From assembly GCA_012839565.1 (NCBI GenBank), contig DUMZ01000003.1:1-54333 (forward strand): a DNA stretch of 54,333 nt, in the 5' to 3' direction. Positions 42,324 to 51,289 of this stretch are shown here, piece by piece (position 1 is the first letter of the stretch; each line of letters opens with the position of its first letter). A program made the position numbers and the translations under genes. The notes beneath the pieces were generated by a model. The model was not told where the DNA came from. It did no database searches and was given only the letters and a program-made list of their open reading frames with translations. This stretch comes from Anaerolineaceae bacterium (GTDB taxonomy: Bacteria > Chloroflexota > Anaerolineae > Anaerolineales > Anaerolineaceae).

Positions 42324-42392
42324 ATACGTTGTAATGTTATCAAGCTGCTAAAGATGAGGTCGGGAATGTATAATTGCACCAAGGAGTTTAAG

Positions 42393-43298
42393 ATGCAAAA
42401 TAAGGTTATTGGTTACATCGGTTTAGGCACGATGGGCAGTGCTATGGCGGGACATTTGCTTTCGTCAGGATTCCCATTGATTGTTTGGAATAGAACAGCA
42501 ATAAAGGCACAAGCATTAATCAAAAAAGGCGCGATATGGGCTGAGAGCCCTGCAGTTTTGGCTGCTCAGTGCGATGTGGTGTTTATAAATGTATCAGATA
42601 CAAAGGATGTGCTTGAAGTTATCTTTGGTGAAAATGGCGTGGCACAAGGCATCAGACCCGGCACAATATTGATTGATAACTCGACAATAGCGCCGACTGG
42701 AAGTCGCGAAATTGCCGATAAATTGTCGAAAATAGGTGTACGGTGTTTGGACGCGCCAGTTAGTGGAGGTGACATTGGCGCGCGAAATGCAACTTTAACG
42801 ATTATGGTTGGCGGTGATGAAGCTACATTGGAAGAGGCAAAACCCTACCTGGAAGTTTTAGGAAAAAAGATTACACATGTTGGGGGACATGGTGCAGGTC
42901 AAATTGCTAAGGCTGCTAATCAAATTATGGTTGCTGCACAAATGGTGGCGGAAGCGGAATTGATGATTTTCGCCCAAAAAGCTGGTGCAGATCCTGCTAA
43001 AGTTGTGGAGGCTATCAATGCCGGCGCTGCACAGTGCTGGACTTTGGACGTAAAAGCGCCAAAGTTATTGAATGGCGAACGTGAACCTGGTTTTAAAGCG
43101 ACATTGCAAGCGAAAGATATGAACATCGCAGTGGAAACTGCCAGGGCTTATCATATGAATCTTCCGGCTACAGCATTACACACACAACTTTACAATGGTA
43201 TGGTCGCTATCGGCGATGGAGACTTAGATAATTCAGCGATTATCAGCATGATTGAAGTTATGAATGGCGAAAAATTAAAGTCAAAAGAGTCTAATTAG
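42393..43298 (+). CDS. 3-hydroxyisobutyrate / tartronate semialdehyde reductase-type dehydrogenase
   Basis: A beta-hydroxyacid dehydrogenase of 301 residues. NAD(P)-binding GYIGLGTMGSAMAGHL; substrate motif CLDAPVSGGDIGARNATLTIMVGG; catalytic-helix lysine motif GAGQIAKAANQIM (K about residue 171); C-terminal motif KDMNIAVETA. The family reduces short semialdehydes; GarR-like or MmsB-like substrates cannot be distinguished. ATG 42393 has AAGGAG spaced 7 nt; an extended start at 42354 lacks a site. Confidence 0.92.
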   Translation: MQNKVIGYIGLGTMGSAMAGHLLSSGFPLIVWNRTAIKAQALIKKGAIWAESPAVLAAQCDVVFINVSDTKDVLEVIFGENGVAQGIRPGTILIDNSTIAPTGSREIADKLSKIGVRCLDAPVSGGDIGARNATLTIMVGGDEATLEEAKPYLEVLGKKITHVGGHGAGQIAKAANQIMVAAQMVAEAELMIFAQKAGADPAKVVEAINAGAAQCWTLDVKAPKLLNGEREPGFKATLQAKDMNIAVETARAYHMNLPATALHTQLYNGMVAIGDGDLDNSAIISMIEVMNGEKLKSKESN

Positions 43299-43321
43299 GG
43301 TCATAATGATGTAGCTGACAA

Positions 43322-43350
43322 TTGCAATAGTATGAAAAAAACTCTATAAT
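43322..43350 (+). promoter_or_regulatory. aPGAM gene promoter
   Basis: TTGCAA (43322-43327), 17-bp spacer, TATAAT (43345-43350), about 30 bp before the ATG. Confidence 0.7.
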
Positions 43351-43379
43351 GGATTGGATTTATTTTCTTGGAGGAAGAT

Positions 43380-44591
43380 ATGGATTTTGACTTGATTAAA
43401 CCCCTGTTGAAAGAAGATGCCAAAGGAAAAATTGTTCTTTTGGTGATGGACGGTTTGGGTGGCTTACCCCTGACACCCGACGGCAAAACTGAATTGGAAA
43501 CTGCCAAAACACCTAATATGGATAAACTTGCCAGCCAGGCTGAACTTGGTTTGCATCATTCTGTTCCCTTTGGTATTACACCTGGAAGCGGACAGGCTCA
43601 TCTGGGCTTATTTGGATATGATCCTGTTGAATATGAAATCGGTCGCGGTGTTTTGTCAGCTTTAGGTATCGATTTTGATCTTGGCCCAAACGATGTAGCG
43701 GCTCGGGGCAACTTCTGCACGGTCGATGAAAACGGCGTTATTACGGATAGACGCGCTGGGCGTATTCCCACAGAAGAAGGACAACGCTTATGCAATTTGC
43801 TTAAGGAAAAGATTAATTTGCCTGGTGTAGAACTCTTCTTAGAGCCTGAAAAGGAATATCGTTTCGTCTTTGTTTTGCGTGGTGAAGGCTTAGATGGTCA
43901 CGTTAGCGATACAGACCCACAGGCTGTTGGAAAAAAAGCACATATCGCTGAAGCACAAAAACCAGAAGCGGAAAAGATGGCAGAACTGGTACGTGAATTC
44001 GTCCGTCAGGGAAATGAAATTCTCAAAAATGAACATCCTGCCAACAGTTTTGTCTTACGTGGTTTTGCCGGAATGCCAAAATGGCCTAAATTTAACGATA
44101 TCTGGGGATTGAATTCTGTGGCGATAGCTATGTATCCGATGTATCGTGGTGTCGCGAAAGTTGTCGGTATGACGGTTTTACCTCCAGCTGAGTCGATGAG
44201 TGAAGAAATTGATATGTTGGAAAAATACTGGAATGAACACGATTTCTTCTTTGTGCACATCAAGAAGACTGACAGTTACGGTGAAGATGGTAATTTTGAT
44301 GGAAAGGTTGGCATCATTGAGGAAGTTGATGCCTTAATCCCCAGAATTATGGCACTTAACCCAGATGTTTTGATTATCACGGGCGATCATTCAACACCTT
44401 CAAAACTCAAGGCGCATTCATGGCACACTATTCCGACGATGATTTGGTCCAAAAATGCACGCCCAGATGGTATAAATGAATTTGGCGAACGAGCTTGTTT
44501 GCGTGGTAGTTTGGGATCACGCTTCGACGCGAATGATTTGATGCCTCTGGCTCTTTCACACGCTTTACGGATTGAGAAATTCGGCGCCTAA
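43380..44591 (+). CDS. apgM: 2,3-bisphosphoglycerate-independent phosphoglycerate mutase, archaeal type
   Basis: Glycolytic interconversion of 3- and 2-phosphoglycerate, 403 residues. It belongs to the alkaline phosphatase superfamily: metal-binding VLLVMDGLGGLP, TPNMDKLA, nucleophile-bearing TPGSGQAHLGLFGYDP, FVHIKKTDSYGEDG and ITGDHSTPS...H. At about 400 residues it is the archaeal aPGAM form and not the 510-residue GpmI. GGAGG lies 6 nt before ATG 43380. It is followed by a strong terminator. Confidence 0.93.
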   Translation: MDFDLIKPLLKEDAKGKIVLLVMDGLGGLPLTPDGKTELETAKTPNMDKLASQAELGLHHSVPFGITPGSGQAHLGLFGYDPVEYEIGRGVLSALGIDFDLGPNDVAARGNFCTVDENGVITDRRAGRIPTEEGQRLCNLLKEKINLPGVELFLEPEKEYRFVFVLRGEGLDGHVSDTDPQAVGKKAHIAEAQKPEAEKMAELVREFVRQGNEILKNEHPANSFVLRGFAGMPKWPKFNDIWGLNSVAIAMYPMYRGVAKVVGMTVLPPAESMSEEIDMLEKYWNEHDFFFVHIKKTDSYGEDGNFDGKVGIIEEVDALIPRIMALNPDVLIITGDHSTPSKLKAHSWHTIPTMIWSKNARPDGINEFGERACLRGSLGSRFDANDLMPLALSHALRIEKFGA

Positions 44592-44613
44592 AGCAAATGT
44601 ATTAAAACTAAGA

Positions 44614-44650
44614 AAAAAACGCCTTGCGACCCTGCAGGGCGTTTTGCCTT
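44614..44650 (+). terminator. apgM terminator
   Basis: AAAACGCCTTGC (44616-44627) pairs with GCAGGGCGTTTT (44634-44645), a 12-bp stem with one G-U, followed by TTTTG. Confidence 0.85.
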
Positions 44651-44699
44651 TAAAGAATAAGCAATATTCATGCTACAATTTTGAACAAGGAAAACAACT

Positions 44700-45719
44700 A
44701 TGAATCGCGAAGACAAGAAAGAAGCTAAGCTGTGGCAAGCACTGCCTGATGGTCGTGTGCGATGCGAATTATGTTCGCATTACTGTATAATTCCAGAAGG
44801 CAAGAAAGGTATTTGTAAGGAAAGGCAAAATATTGGGGGCATATTGTATAGCTTGAATTTTGGGCACTTGATTGCTGCCCATCTTGACCCGATTGAAAAG
44901 AAACCTTTGTATCACTTTTTGCCAGGTAGCAGCAGTTTTTCTTTAGCTATGCCGGGATGTAATTTGCGTTGCGCGTGGTGTCAGAACTGGGACATTTCCC
45001 AGGCGAATGAACGCAATGACCCAAGCCGATTGAAATATGTGCCTCCTGAAGACGTTTTTAAACAGGTATTACGCTTAAAAGCAAAAAGTATTGCTTATAC
45101 ATACACTGAACCGACCGTTTTCTTTGAGTACACTTTGGAATTGTCAAAAATGGCGCGGGAAGAAGGTATAAAGAATGTTTATGTGAGCAATGGATTTATG
45201 TCTGAGCAAATGTTAGATTTGTATTTGCCATGGCTGGATGCAGCGAACATTGACATAAAAGCTTTTGATGATGCGGTTTATCGGAAATATACTGGCGCAC
45301 GCTTGCAAGCAGTCCTAGATAATTGCAAACGCATCAAGGAGGCTGGCGTGTGGTTGGAGGTGACCACATTATTAGTTCCAGGTGTAAATGACGACCACAA
45401 ACAGATTGAAGGGCTGGCAACATTTATCCTGCAGGAACTGGGCGAAGAAACACCCTGGCATATCAGCCGCTATTTTCCACAGGCACAGTTTAATAAAATT
45501 GGCGCAACACCAGTAAAAACGGTGTTTGAAGCGATGTCAATTGGAAAGTGTGTCGGACTAAAACATATATATGCTGGCAATATGTCTGGTGCAGCGGATA
45601 CTTATTGTCCGTATTGTGAAACAGCGCTTATATTACGTGACCGCATTTTTATGCAGGAAAACCGACTTGAGAATGGTCACTGTCCTAACTGTGGAAGTAA
45701 AATCGCCGGCGTATGGTAG
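44700..45719 (+). CDS. amrS: AmmeMemoRadiSam system radical SAM enzyme (AmrS)
   Basis: A radical SAM protein of 339 residues. An N-terminal cysteine cluster (CELCSHYCIIPEGKKGICKERQN) precedes the SAM cluster loop PGCNLRCAWCQNWDIS (C-x3-C-x2-C), followed by TEPTVFFEYTLEL and NIDIKAFDD...YTGARLQAVLDNCKRIK. A C-terminal zinc-ribbon-like part (CPYCETAL...CPNCGSKI) closes the protein. AmrS is named from its co-occurrence with AMMECR1 and Memo; neither is adjacent here. The reaction is not established. An extended -10 (TGCTACAAT, 44671-44679) and AAGGAAAA precede the ATG. Confidence 0.92.
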   Translation: MNREDKKEAKLWQALPDGRVRCELCSHYCIIPEGKKGICKERQNIGGILYSLNFGHLIAAHLDPIEKKPLYHFLPGSSSFSLAMPGCNLRCAWCQNWDISQANERNDPSRLKYVPPEDVFKQVLRLKAKSIAYTYTEPTVFFEYTLELSKMAREEGIKNVYVSNGFMSEQMLDLYLPWLDAANIDIKAFDDAVYRKYTGARLQAVLDNCKRIKEAGVWLEVTTLLVPGVNDDHKQIEGLATFILQELGEETPWHISRYFPQAQFNKIGATPVKTVFEAMSIGKCVGLKHIYAGNMSGAADTYCPYCETALILRDRIFMQENRLENGHCPNCGSKIAGVW

Positions 45720-45729
45720 TACCGGCGAT
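45702..45729 (-). terminator. Possible terminator between amrS and hutH
   Basis: ATCGCCGG pairs with CCGGCGAT around a 12-nt loop that contains the amrS stop codon. The minus-strand reading is followed by TTTTACTT, so it would serve the convergent hutH transcript. Confidence 0.45.
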
Positions 45730-45752
45730 CAATCGTTTGTTCTCGATAGGGA

Positions 45753-47285
45753 TTAGATCAGTTTGGCGAATTCGCCTTCCCATACCATGTCAGAAACAGT
45801 GAGCATATAGGGCTGGAACCATGTATCAGCTTCAAAGAAAGGCACATGCCTGCGTAAAAGCTTATAGGCTTGGCTTGTTCCATCACCCATGGTGGCGTTC
45901 GGTAAATCCTGCAATCTAAAATCAACCGCCTGGCAGGCACTCATCAACTCAATGGCAATAATTATGGCCACATTTTGCATAACTTGGCGACAATGCACTG
46001 CAGCGGTTGCACCCATGGAGACATGGTCTTCAACATTGCCGGAACTGGGAATGCTGTCTAAACTGCTGGGATGGGCCAGTGATTTATTCTCGGAAGCCAA
46101 GGCCGCGGCAGTGTATTGTAAAAGCATAAAGCCTGAATTAACACCACCTTTAGCTATCAGGAAATCCGGGTAAGTATTCGATTCAGGTTTGCTGTCAATC
46201 AGTTTGGCGATGCGTCGTTCAGACATGTTCCCTAAATCTGCAAAAGCGATGGCAAGATAGTCCAAAGCTAGCGCAAGTGGCTCACCATGGAAATTGCCAC
46301 CAGAAACGATAAATGGCTGGTCATTTTCATCCCAGAAGAGAAGCGGGTTGTCGGTAACGGAGTTGAGTTCGGTTTCAATAACGCCACGTACAAAGGACAA
46401 TGTATGGCTAACCGCGCCATGTACCTGTGGAACACAGCGTAATGTGTAAGCGTCCTGGATATTGGTGGGGTCATCGGGGCGGGTGAGATTACTGTTTTTC
46501 AGTAAATCACGCATCATCGCAGCAGTTTCCATTTGACCGTTTTGGGGGCGAATGGCGTGGATTTGGTGCGTGTAAGCCCGAGTGGTACCGTTTTGGGCTT
46601 CCAACGTAATAGCAGATGCCAGATTGGCAGTGCGCATGATGTTCTCGGCGTGATGTACCATGAGTGTGCCGATAGCAGTCATCAAAGTTGTGCCATTGGT
46701 GAGCGCGAGTCCTTCTTTGGCAGCCAGGCGAACTGGACTAAGTCCGAGTTCATTGAGGACTTCCTGAGATGGACGTAATTCACCTTCAAAGATGACGTAA
46801 CCTTGACCTATCAGTGGCAAAGACATGTGGGCTAAGGGTGCAAGGTCGCCACTGGCGCCAAGTGAACCTTTTTCTGGAATGAGTGGAAGTACATTATGGT
46901 TTAGCAGTGAAAGCAATAACTCTAAAACTTGCAGGCGAATACCCGAATGACCTTTTGCAAGGGTGTTGGCGCGGATGAGCATCATAGCCCGGGTTGTGGC
47001 TTCATCAAGCGCGTCACCAACGCCGACCGCATGGCTAAGAATAATGTTCTCCTGCAACTTTTCAACATCTTCAAGTGGGATGAGGCGGTCTTTAAACGCG
47101 CCGAAACCCGTGGTAATGCCATAGGCAATTTGCCCGGTTTCGATGAAGTTTGCGACCGCTTCTGAAGCCTTGTTGATGCGTTCAACCGCTTCATTGCTAA
47201 GGTTCACATGGATTGCGGGGTCGTGGGCGACTTCGATAACTGTTTCAATCGTGAGAGATTGACCGTCAATAATGACTTGTTTCAC
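45753..47285 (-). CDS. hutH: Histidine ammonia-lyase
   Basis: Non-oxidative deamination of L-histidine to urocanate, 510 residues. The autocatalytic MIO prosthetic group forms from Ala-Ser-Gly in GSLGASGDLAPLAHMSL. The catalytic Tyr segment YGITTGFGAF, NGTTLMTAIG, QDAYTLRCVPQVHGA and HPSSLDSIPSSGNVEDHVSMGATAA match the family. The start is GTG at 47285 (GAAAGGA spaced 7-8 nt), giving the usual N terminus MKQVIIDGQSLT; a start at 47327 would overlap the cyclophilin gene. No other hut genes are present. Confidence 0.95.
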   Translation of the reverse strand: MKQVIIDGQSLTIETVIEVAHDPAIHVNLSNEAVERINKASEAVANFIETGQIAYGITTGFGAFKDRLIPLEDVEKLQENIILSHAVGVGDALDEATTRAMMLIRANTLAKGHSGIRLQVLELLLSLLNHNVLPLIPEKGSLGASGDLAPLAHMSLPLIGQGYVIFEGELRPSQEVLNELGLSPVRLAAKEGLALTNGTTLMTAIGTLMVHHAENIMRTANLASAITLEAQNGTTRAYTHQIHAIRPQNGQMETAAMMRDLLKNSNLTRPDDPTNIQDAYTLRCVPQVHGAVSHTLSFVRGVIETELNSVTDNPLLFWDENDQPFIVSGGNFHGEPLALALDYLAIAFADLGNMSERRIAKLIDSKPESNTYPDFLIAKGGVNSGFMLLQYTAAALASENKSLAHPSSLDSIPSSGNVEDHVSMGATAAVHCRQVMQNVAIIIAIELMSACQAVDFRLQDLPNATMGDGTSQAYKLLRRHVPFFEADTWFQPYMLTVSDMVWEGEFAKLI

Positions 47286-47307
47286 GTGTCTATCCTTTCG
47301 TTGAAGC

Positions 47308-47820
47308 TTATTCTTCGATAATTTCAATTGTTTTAATGGTTACAGCAGGCGCACCGCGAAGTCGTGGATCGCGAGGGGGAATGGACATGAGCACGTCCAA
47401 ACCTTCAATGACTTCTCCAAAGACGCTATGTTTGTTGTCCAGCCAGGGTGTAGCTACGTGGGTGATGAAGAATTGCGAACCGTTTGTGTTGGGTCCTGCA
47501 TTTGCCATCGATAGGACGCCAGGTTTGTTATGACGTAGTGTTGGGTCAAATTCATCGCGGAATTTGTAGCCAGGACCACCCATGCCTGTACCAGTAGGAT
47601 CGCCACCTTGTGCCATAAAGTCGTTGATAACACGGTGGAAGATGGTGTTGTCATAAAACCCTTCATTCGCAAGGAAAACAAAGTTGTTAACCGTGTTGGG
47701 TACCTTAGTGGCGAAAAGTTCGACTTTTATGTCGCCTTTATCCGTTTTGAATGTAGCAAAATATTTTTTCTTTAGATCAAGTGAGAAGTCAGGTGCTTTG
47801 TTCCATTGTTTCGCTGGCAT
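47308..47820 (-). CDS. Cyclophilin-type peptidyl-prolyl cis-trans isomerase
   Basis: A cytoplasmic 170-residue cyclophilin. Active-site segments: [25 protein letters not shown] (catalytic Arg), [20 protein letters not shown] and [19 protein letters not shown]. No signal peptide. AACGGAG precedes the ATG. It is 22 bp upstream of hutH on the same strand. Confidence 0.95.
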   Translation of the reverse strand: MPAKQWNKAPDFSLDLKKKYFATFKTDKGDIKVELFATKVPNTVNNFVFLANEGFYDNTIFHRVINDFMAQGGDPTGTGMGGPGYKFRDEFDPTLRHNKPGVLSMANAGPNTNGSQFFITHVATPWLDNKHSVFGEVIEGLDVLMSIPPRDPRLRGAPAVTIKTIEIIEE

Positions 47821-47962
47821 AGTTTATCTCCGTTTTAGGTTTTCTTGATTATAACAATATTGTCACGTTTCAACAGGAATTAATCAGCTGCTGGTTTCTT
47901 CACTGGTTTAATGACAAAGTATGTAAGCTTAAAAACGACTTTATATTTATCTCAAGGAAAAG

Positions 47963-47968
47963 TATAAT
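47963..47968 (+). promoter_or_regulatory. -10 box of a leaderless gene
   Basis: TATAAT ends exactly 6 nt before the ATG at 47975; no Shine-Dalgarno sequence and no clear -35 box. Confidence 0.55.
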
Positions 47969-47974
47969 GAAACT

Positions 47975-48754
47975 ATGACAAGTAATAAATCAAGTAATCT
48001 TTCAATTATTTTATACGTCTTAATTTACTTACTATGTTTGACGGTGATTTCATTACATTCTATTGCCGGATTGCATATATCGGCGTATTGGGGACGTGGG
48101 TTTGACGCTATGAGACTAGACACCAGCATGATTAATGGCGTTGAGATTACTTCCTGTAAATGCCCGATGTTTTTTGATGAAGAAGAAGGTACAGAAGTTT
48201 ATATTTCGATAAAAAACAAAGATACCCGCCGACAGACTGCGGGAGTGGTTTTGCTGATATCTAAATTGGGTAAGCGATATGACCAGTTGCAAATAGCAGA
48301 AAGAATGCATCTGGATGCGGGAGAGAAACGGACTCTTAGCTGGCAGGTGGATACTACAAACCTGGTTGATGAAAAGGTTTCGTTACGTTTATTCCTTGGG
48401 CAATCCCCTGATCATCCCGCACATTCATCGCGTGCATGTTTGATATTACCCTGGCGGGGTCCTTTTTCAGCAAATTTTATGAATACCTGGGCATATCCAT
48501 TGTTAGTTTTACTGTTTATTCTTAGCGCAGTATGGGTATATTTAAAATCCGGATTAGATTGGACAAATCGAAAACGATTTTTCTTTTTCCTGTTTGCAAA
48601 TGTTGTCGTCATCCTTATGTTTTTATCAATAATGATAAAGTTCTATAATATGGTTTTGGTTGCATTACCATTTCTTGTGCTTGGCATTATTGCAACTTTG
48701 CAGACCAGTCCATACATACCGGTAGAAGAATACGAAAAATATATTAAGTCTTAA
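47975..48754 (+). CDS. Orphan four-TM membrane protein
   Basis: A 259-residue protein not recognised as a known family. A transmembrane segment (about 10-32) is followed by an extracytoplasmic beta-sandwich-like region (about 40-165: VEITSCKCPMFFDEEEGTEVYISIKN..., then GEKRTLSWQVDTTNLVDEKVSLRLFL). Three closely spaced transmembrane segments (about 170-190, 200-220, 222-242) and a short cytoplasmic end (PVEEYEKYIKS) complete it. The paired cysteines CKC and a later Cys may matter. The gene stands alone between the divergent cyclophilin gene and glpX. Confidence 0.7.
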   Translation: MTSNKSSNLSIILYVLIYLLCLTVISLHSIAGLHISAYWGRGFDAMRLDTSMINGVEITSCKCPMFFDEEEGTEVYISIKNKDTRRQTAGVVLLISKLGKRYDQLQIAERMHLDAGEKRTLSWQVDTTNLVDEKVSLRLFLGQSPDHPAHSSRACLILPWRGPFSANFMNTWAYPLLVLLFILSAVWVYLKSGLDWTNRKRFFFFLFANVVVILMFLSIMIKFYNMVLVALPFLVLGIIATLQTSPYIPVEEYEKYIKS

Positions 48755-48858
48755 TCCTTAAGATTTGCATTAACAGCTTGTATAGCTATCTGATGAGAGG
48801 CCACTGTCAATAAAGAGATTAGCATAAAAGATAAATTATGCATGTTATCAACAAGGAC

Positions 48859-48867
48859 TGGTATAAT
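48859..48867 (+). promoter_or_regulatory. Extended -10 promoter of glpX
   Basis: TGG then TATAAT (48862-48867), about 155 bp before the glpX ATG and 43 bp before the possible small frame. Confidence 0.6.
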
Positions 48868-48909
48868 AAGCCACATCTCATAAAGAGACTGTCTTGAAAG
48901 GCGGATTGC

Positions 48910-49023
48910 GTGTTAAAAAACAGTAAAAAGCCGAATCTATTAATGTTTCAACCCAAAAGTTCAACAGCATATTTAGTTGATAGTGCAACTAACCGTAAGT
49001 TTTTTATTGTGAAAGGAGTATGA
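48910..49023 (+). CDS. Possible 37-residue upstream frame coupled to glpX
   Basis: A GTG at 48910 behind AAAGGCGG opens 37 codons ending in TGA at 49021-49023, directly followed by the glpX ATG (TGAATG). The peptide begins MLKNSKKPN and ends FFIVKGV; an internal ATG at 48943 gives 26 residues. Its position suggests a leader or coupled peptide, but there is no homology support and the non-ATG start is weak. Confidence 0.3.
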   Translation: MLKNSKKPNLLMFQPKSSTAYLVDSATNRKFFIVKGV

Positions 49024-50052
49024 ATGAACACCGCGCAAGTTATGAAAAATGACCTTGATTTATACAAGAGTATTTCCTGGCAATTATTGGAAGTAACTCA
49101 AAACGCAGCTATTGCAGCAGCCAGGGCTGCTGGTCACGGTGATAAAAATTTAGCTGACCAAGCTGCAGTTGATGCCATGCGAAAAACTCTGGCAGGTATG
49201 AAGGGTATTCGATCGACTATTAAGATAGGTGAAGGCGAACGTGATGAAGCACCTATGCTGTATATCGGTGAGGAGCTAGGCGAAGGTATGATCCATTTGG
49301 ATATTGCCGTTGACCCTCTGGAAAACACAAACGCCACTGCTAACCTTAATTCAGGCGCGGTGTGTGTGTTGACCGCTGCGCCGGCAGGAGGTCTGGTGAC
49401 CGCTTCGGATACCTATATGGATAAATTGTGTGTTGGGAAAGATGCTGCTGATTATGTCGATATTCGGCTCGCACCAGAAGAAAACGTCTATCGGCTTGCG
49501 AAAGCGCTAAAGAGGAGAGATAACCGGGAATTAACCATCACGGTTTTAGATCGACCCCGTAACGAAGAATTAATTAATCGCTTGCGGGCTACTGGCGCAC
49601 GCGTACGTTTAATTCTTGATGGTGACCTGATGCCTTGCATTTTCTCATGTTTCAAAGGTGTTGGTGTGCACGCGGTGATGGGCATCGGCGCTGCACCAGA
49701 AGGTGTGATTTCTGCTGGTGCGATCAAGCTTTTGGGTGGAAAAATGCAGGCAGTTTGGAAACCAAAAAATGATGCAGACCGCGAAAGACTAGAAGAAATG
49801 GGGATAAAGCTTGATGAGGTCTATTCTCATAACGATTTAGCGCCCAGTGATGACATCATCTTTTGTGCTACTGCGGTGACGCCAGTATTGACGACATCCA
49901 AGGCGGTGTTGGAAGGTGTTAGCTTCTTCCCAGGTGGTGCTAAGACGAGCAGTTTGATCATCACCAAACACTTTATGAACTTTGTACCTACAACACACGT
50001 CTTGAACCGGCAAACTTTTGACCAGGAAAAGAGTGAATTTAGGCTTTACTAG
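49024..50052 (+). CDS. glpX: GlpX-type class II fructose-1,6-bisphosphatase
   Basis: Gluconeogenic phosphatase of 342 residues, of the Li-sensitive phosphatase superfamily. Metal and substrate motifs: IKIGEGERDEAPMLYIGE, the D97-P-L-E100 strand, LILDGDLMPCI and GIGAAPEGVISAGAIKLLGG. Two departures from the family are visible. The near-invariant Gly after DPL(E/D) is Asn (DPLENT), and GIGGAPEG is GIGAAPEG. The acidic metal ligands remain, so activity is likely. A bifunctional FBPase/SBPase or a different sugar bisphosphate substrate is possible. AAAGGAG precedes the ATG. Confidence 0.88.
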   Translation: MNTAQVMKNDLDLYKSISWQLLEVTQNAAIAAARAAGHGDKNLADQAAVDAMRKTLAGMKGIRSTIKIGEGERDEAPMLYIGEELGEGMIHLDIAVDPLENTNATANLNSGAVCVLTAAPAGGLVTASDTYMDKLCVGKDAADYVDIRLAPEENVYRLAKALKRRDNRELTITVLDRPRNEELINRLRATGARVRLILDGDLMPCIFSCFKGVGVHAVMGIGAAPEGVISAGAIKLLGGKMQAVWKPKNDADRERLEEMGIKLDEVYSHNDLAPSDDIIFCATAVTPVLTTSKAVLEGVSFFPGGAKTSSLIITKHFMNFVPTTHVLNRQTFDQEKSEFRLY

Positions 50053-50072
50053 CCAATAAATTGCAAACAAAA

Positions 50073-50114
50073 AGAACGCAGCTTCGCAGGAAGTTTTGAA
50101 AAGCTGCGTTTTGA
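50073..50114 (+). terminator. glpX terminator
   Basis: AACGCAGCTT (50075-50084) pairs with AAGCTGCGTT (50101-50110), loop 16 nt, followed by TTGATTT. Confidence 0.7.
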
Positions 50115-50122
50115 TTTAACAA

Positions 50123-50131
50123 TGGTATACT
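50123..50131 (+). promoter_or_regulatory. Extended -10 promoter of gmd
   Basis: TGG then TATACT (50126-50131), 30 bp before the gmd ATG. Confidence 0.6.
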
Positions 50132-50161
50132 ATCGTTTCAAAACTTATTCGAGGTTGATTT

Positions 50162-51232
50162 ATGAAAAAAGCGTTAATCACAGGTATTACTGGTCAGGAC
50201 GGATCTTATTTAGCCGAACTGCTTTTGAGTAAAGGATATGAAGTGCATGGCATCATTCGCCGCGCGAGCACTTTTAACACGAAGCGTATCGATCACTTGT
50301 ATCAGGACAGACATGTTTTGGCTGGTAACGCCAGTTTGATTTTGCATTATGGTGATATGAGTTCAACGGGTTCGCTCGGCGATGTGATTTATGACGTTAA
50401 GCCTGATGAGATTTATCACCTGGCAGCGCAGAGCCATGTGCGTGTTTCGTTTGATATGCCTGATTACACGGGTGATGTGACTGGATTAGGGACAACCCGC
50501 ATGCTTGAAGCTGTTAGACGTTTAGGAAAGGGCACCCGTTTTTATCAGGCTTCAACCAGCGAGTTGTTTGGTTCAGCAAAACCACCTCAATCCGAAACGA
50601 CACCATTTCAACCACAAAGTCCTTATGCAGCTGCCAAGTTGTACGCTTACTGGATGGTGAATATGTACCGCGAAGGGTATGGTATGTACACCGTAAACGG
50701 TATTTTGTTCAATCATGAATCCCCACGTCGCGGTGAAACTTTTGTAACACGAAAGATTACCCGTGCGGTTGCTGCAATATTGGCTGGAAAGCAAAATAAA
50801 CTATTCTTAGGCAATCTCGATTCCAAACGCGACTGGGGCTACGCGCCAGAGTATGTCGAAGCAATGTGGATGATGTTGCAAAGCGATGAACCGGACGATT
50901 ACGCGATTGGTACGGGTGAATCACGTTCTATTCGTGAATTCCTGGATGAAGCGTTTGGTTACGTAGATTTGGACTGGAAACGCTACGTTGAAATTGATCC
51001 ACGTTATTTCCGTCCGACCGAAGTGGATTATTTACTGTGTGATCCCACCAAGGCGAATACTAAATTAGGCTGGAAACCAAAGGTGCAATTCAAAGAGTTA
51101 GTGCGCATTATGATTGACGCGGACATGGAATTGATGGGTTTGACGCCACCAGGGGAAGGCCGTAAGATTGTTGAAGAAAAATTTGATGGCTGGCATCATT
51201 GGGATGAACAAACCATCAGTATGGAAAAGTAA
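50162..51232 (+). CDS. gmd: GDP-mannose 4,6-dehydratase
   Basis: Converts GDP-D-mannose to GDP-4-keto-6-deoxymannose, the first step to GDP-fucose, GDP-rhamnose and related sugars; 356 residues. Extended SDR: NADP-binding [27 protein letters not shown], catalytic STSELFG (Thr/Ser/Glu) and the [12 protein letters not shown] (Y-x3-K) helix, then [19 protein letters not shown] and [13 protein letters not shown]. No fcl or rmd reductase lies nearby. CGAGG lies in front of the ATG. Confidence 0.95.
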   Translation: MKKALITGITGQDGSYLAELLLSKGYEVHGIIRRASTFNTKRIDHLYQDRHVLAGNASLILHYGDMSSTGSLGDVIYDVKPDEIYHLAAQSHVRVSFDMPDYTGDVTGLGTTRMLEAVRRLGKGTRFYQASTSELFGSAKPPQSETTPFQPQSPYAAAKLYAYWMVNMYREGYGMYTVNGILFNHESPRRGETFVTRKITRAVAAILAGKQNKLFLGNLDSKRDWGYAPEYVEAMWMMLQSDEPDDYAIGTGESRSIREFLDEAFGYVDLDWKRYVEIDPRYFRPTEVDYLLCDPTKANTKLGWKPKVQFKELVRIMIDADMELMGLTPPGEGRKIVEEKFDGWHHWDEQTISMEK

Positions 51233-51273
51233 AAGCAAATATACAATAGCGATACACTTATTTTAAAAATATT

Positions 51274-51282
51274 TGCTATAAT
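51274..51282 (+). promoter_or_regulatory. Promoter of the valS T-box leader
   Basis: TGC then TATAAT (51277-51282), an extended -10; start near 51289. Confidence 0.65.
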
Positions 51283-51289
51283 ATGCGCT

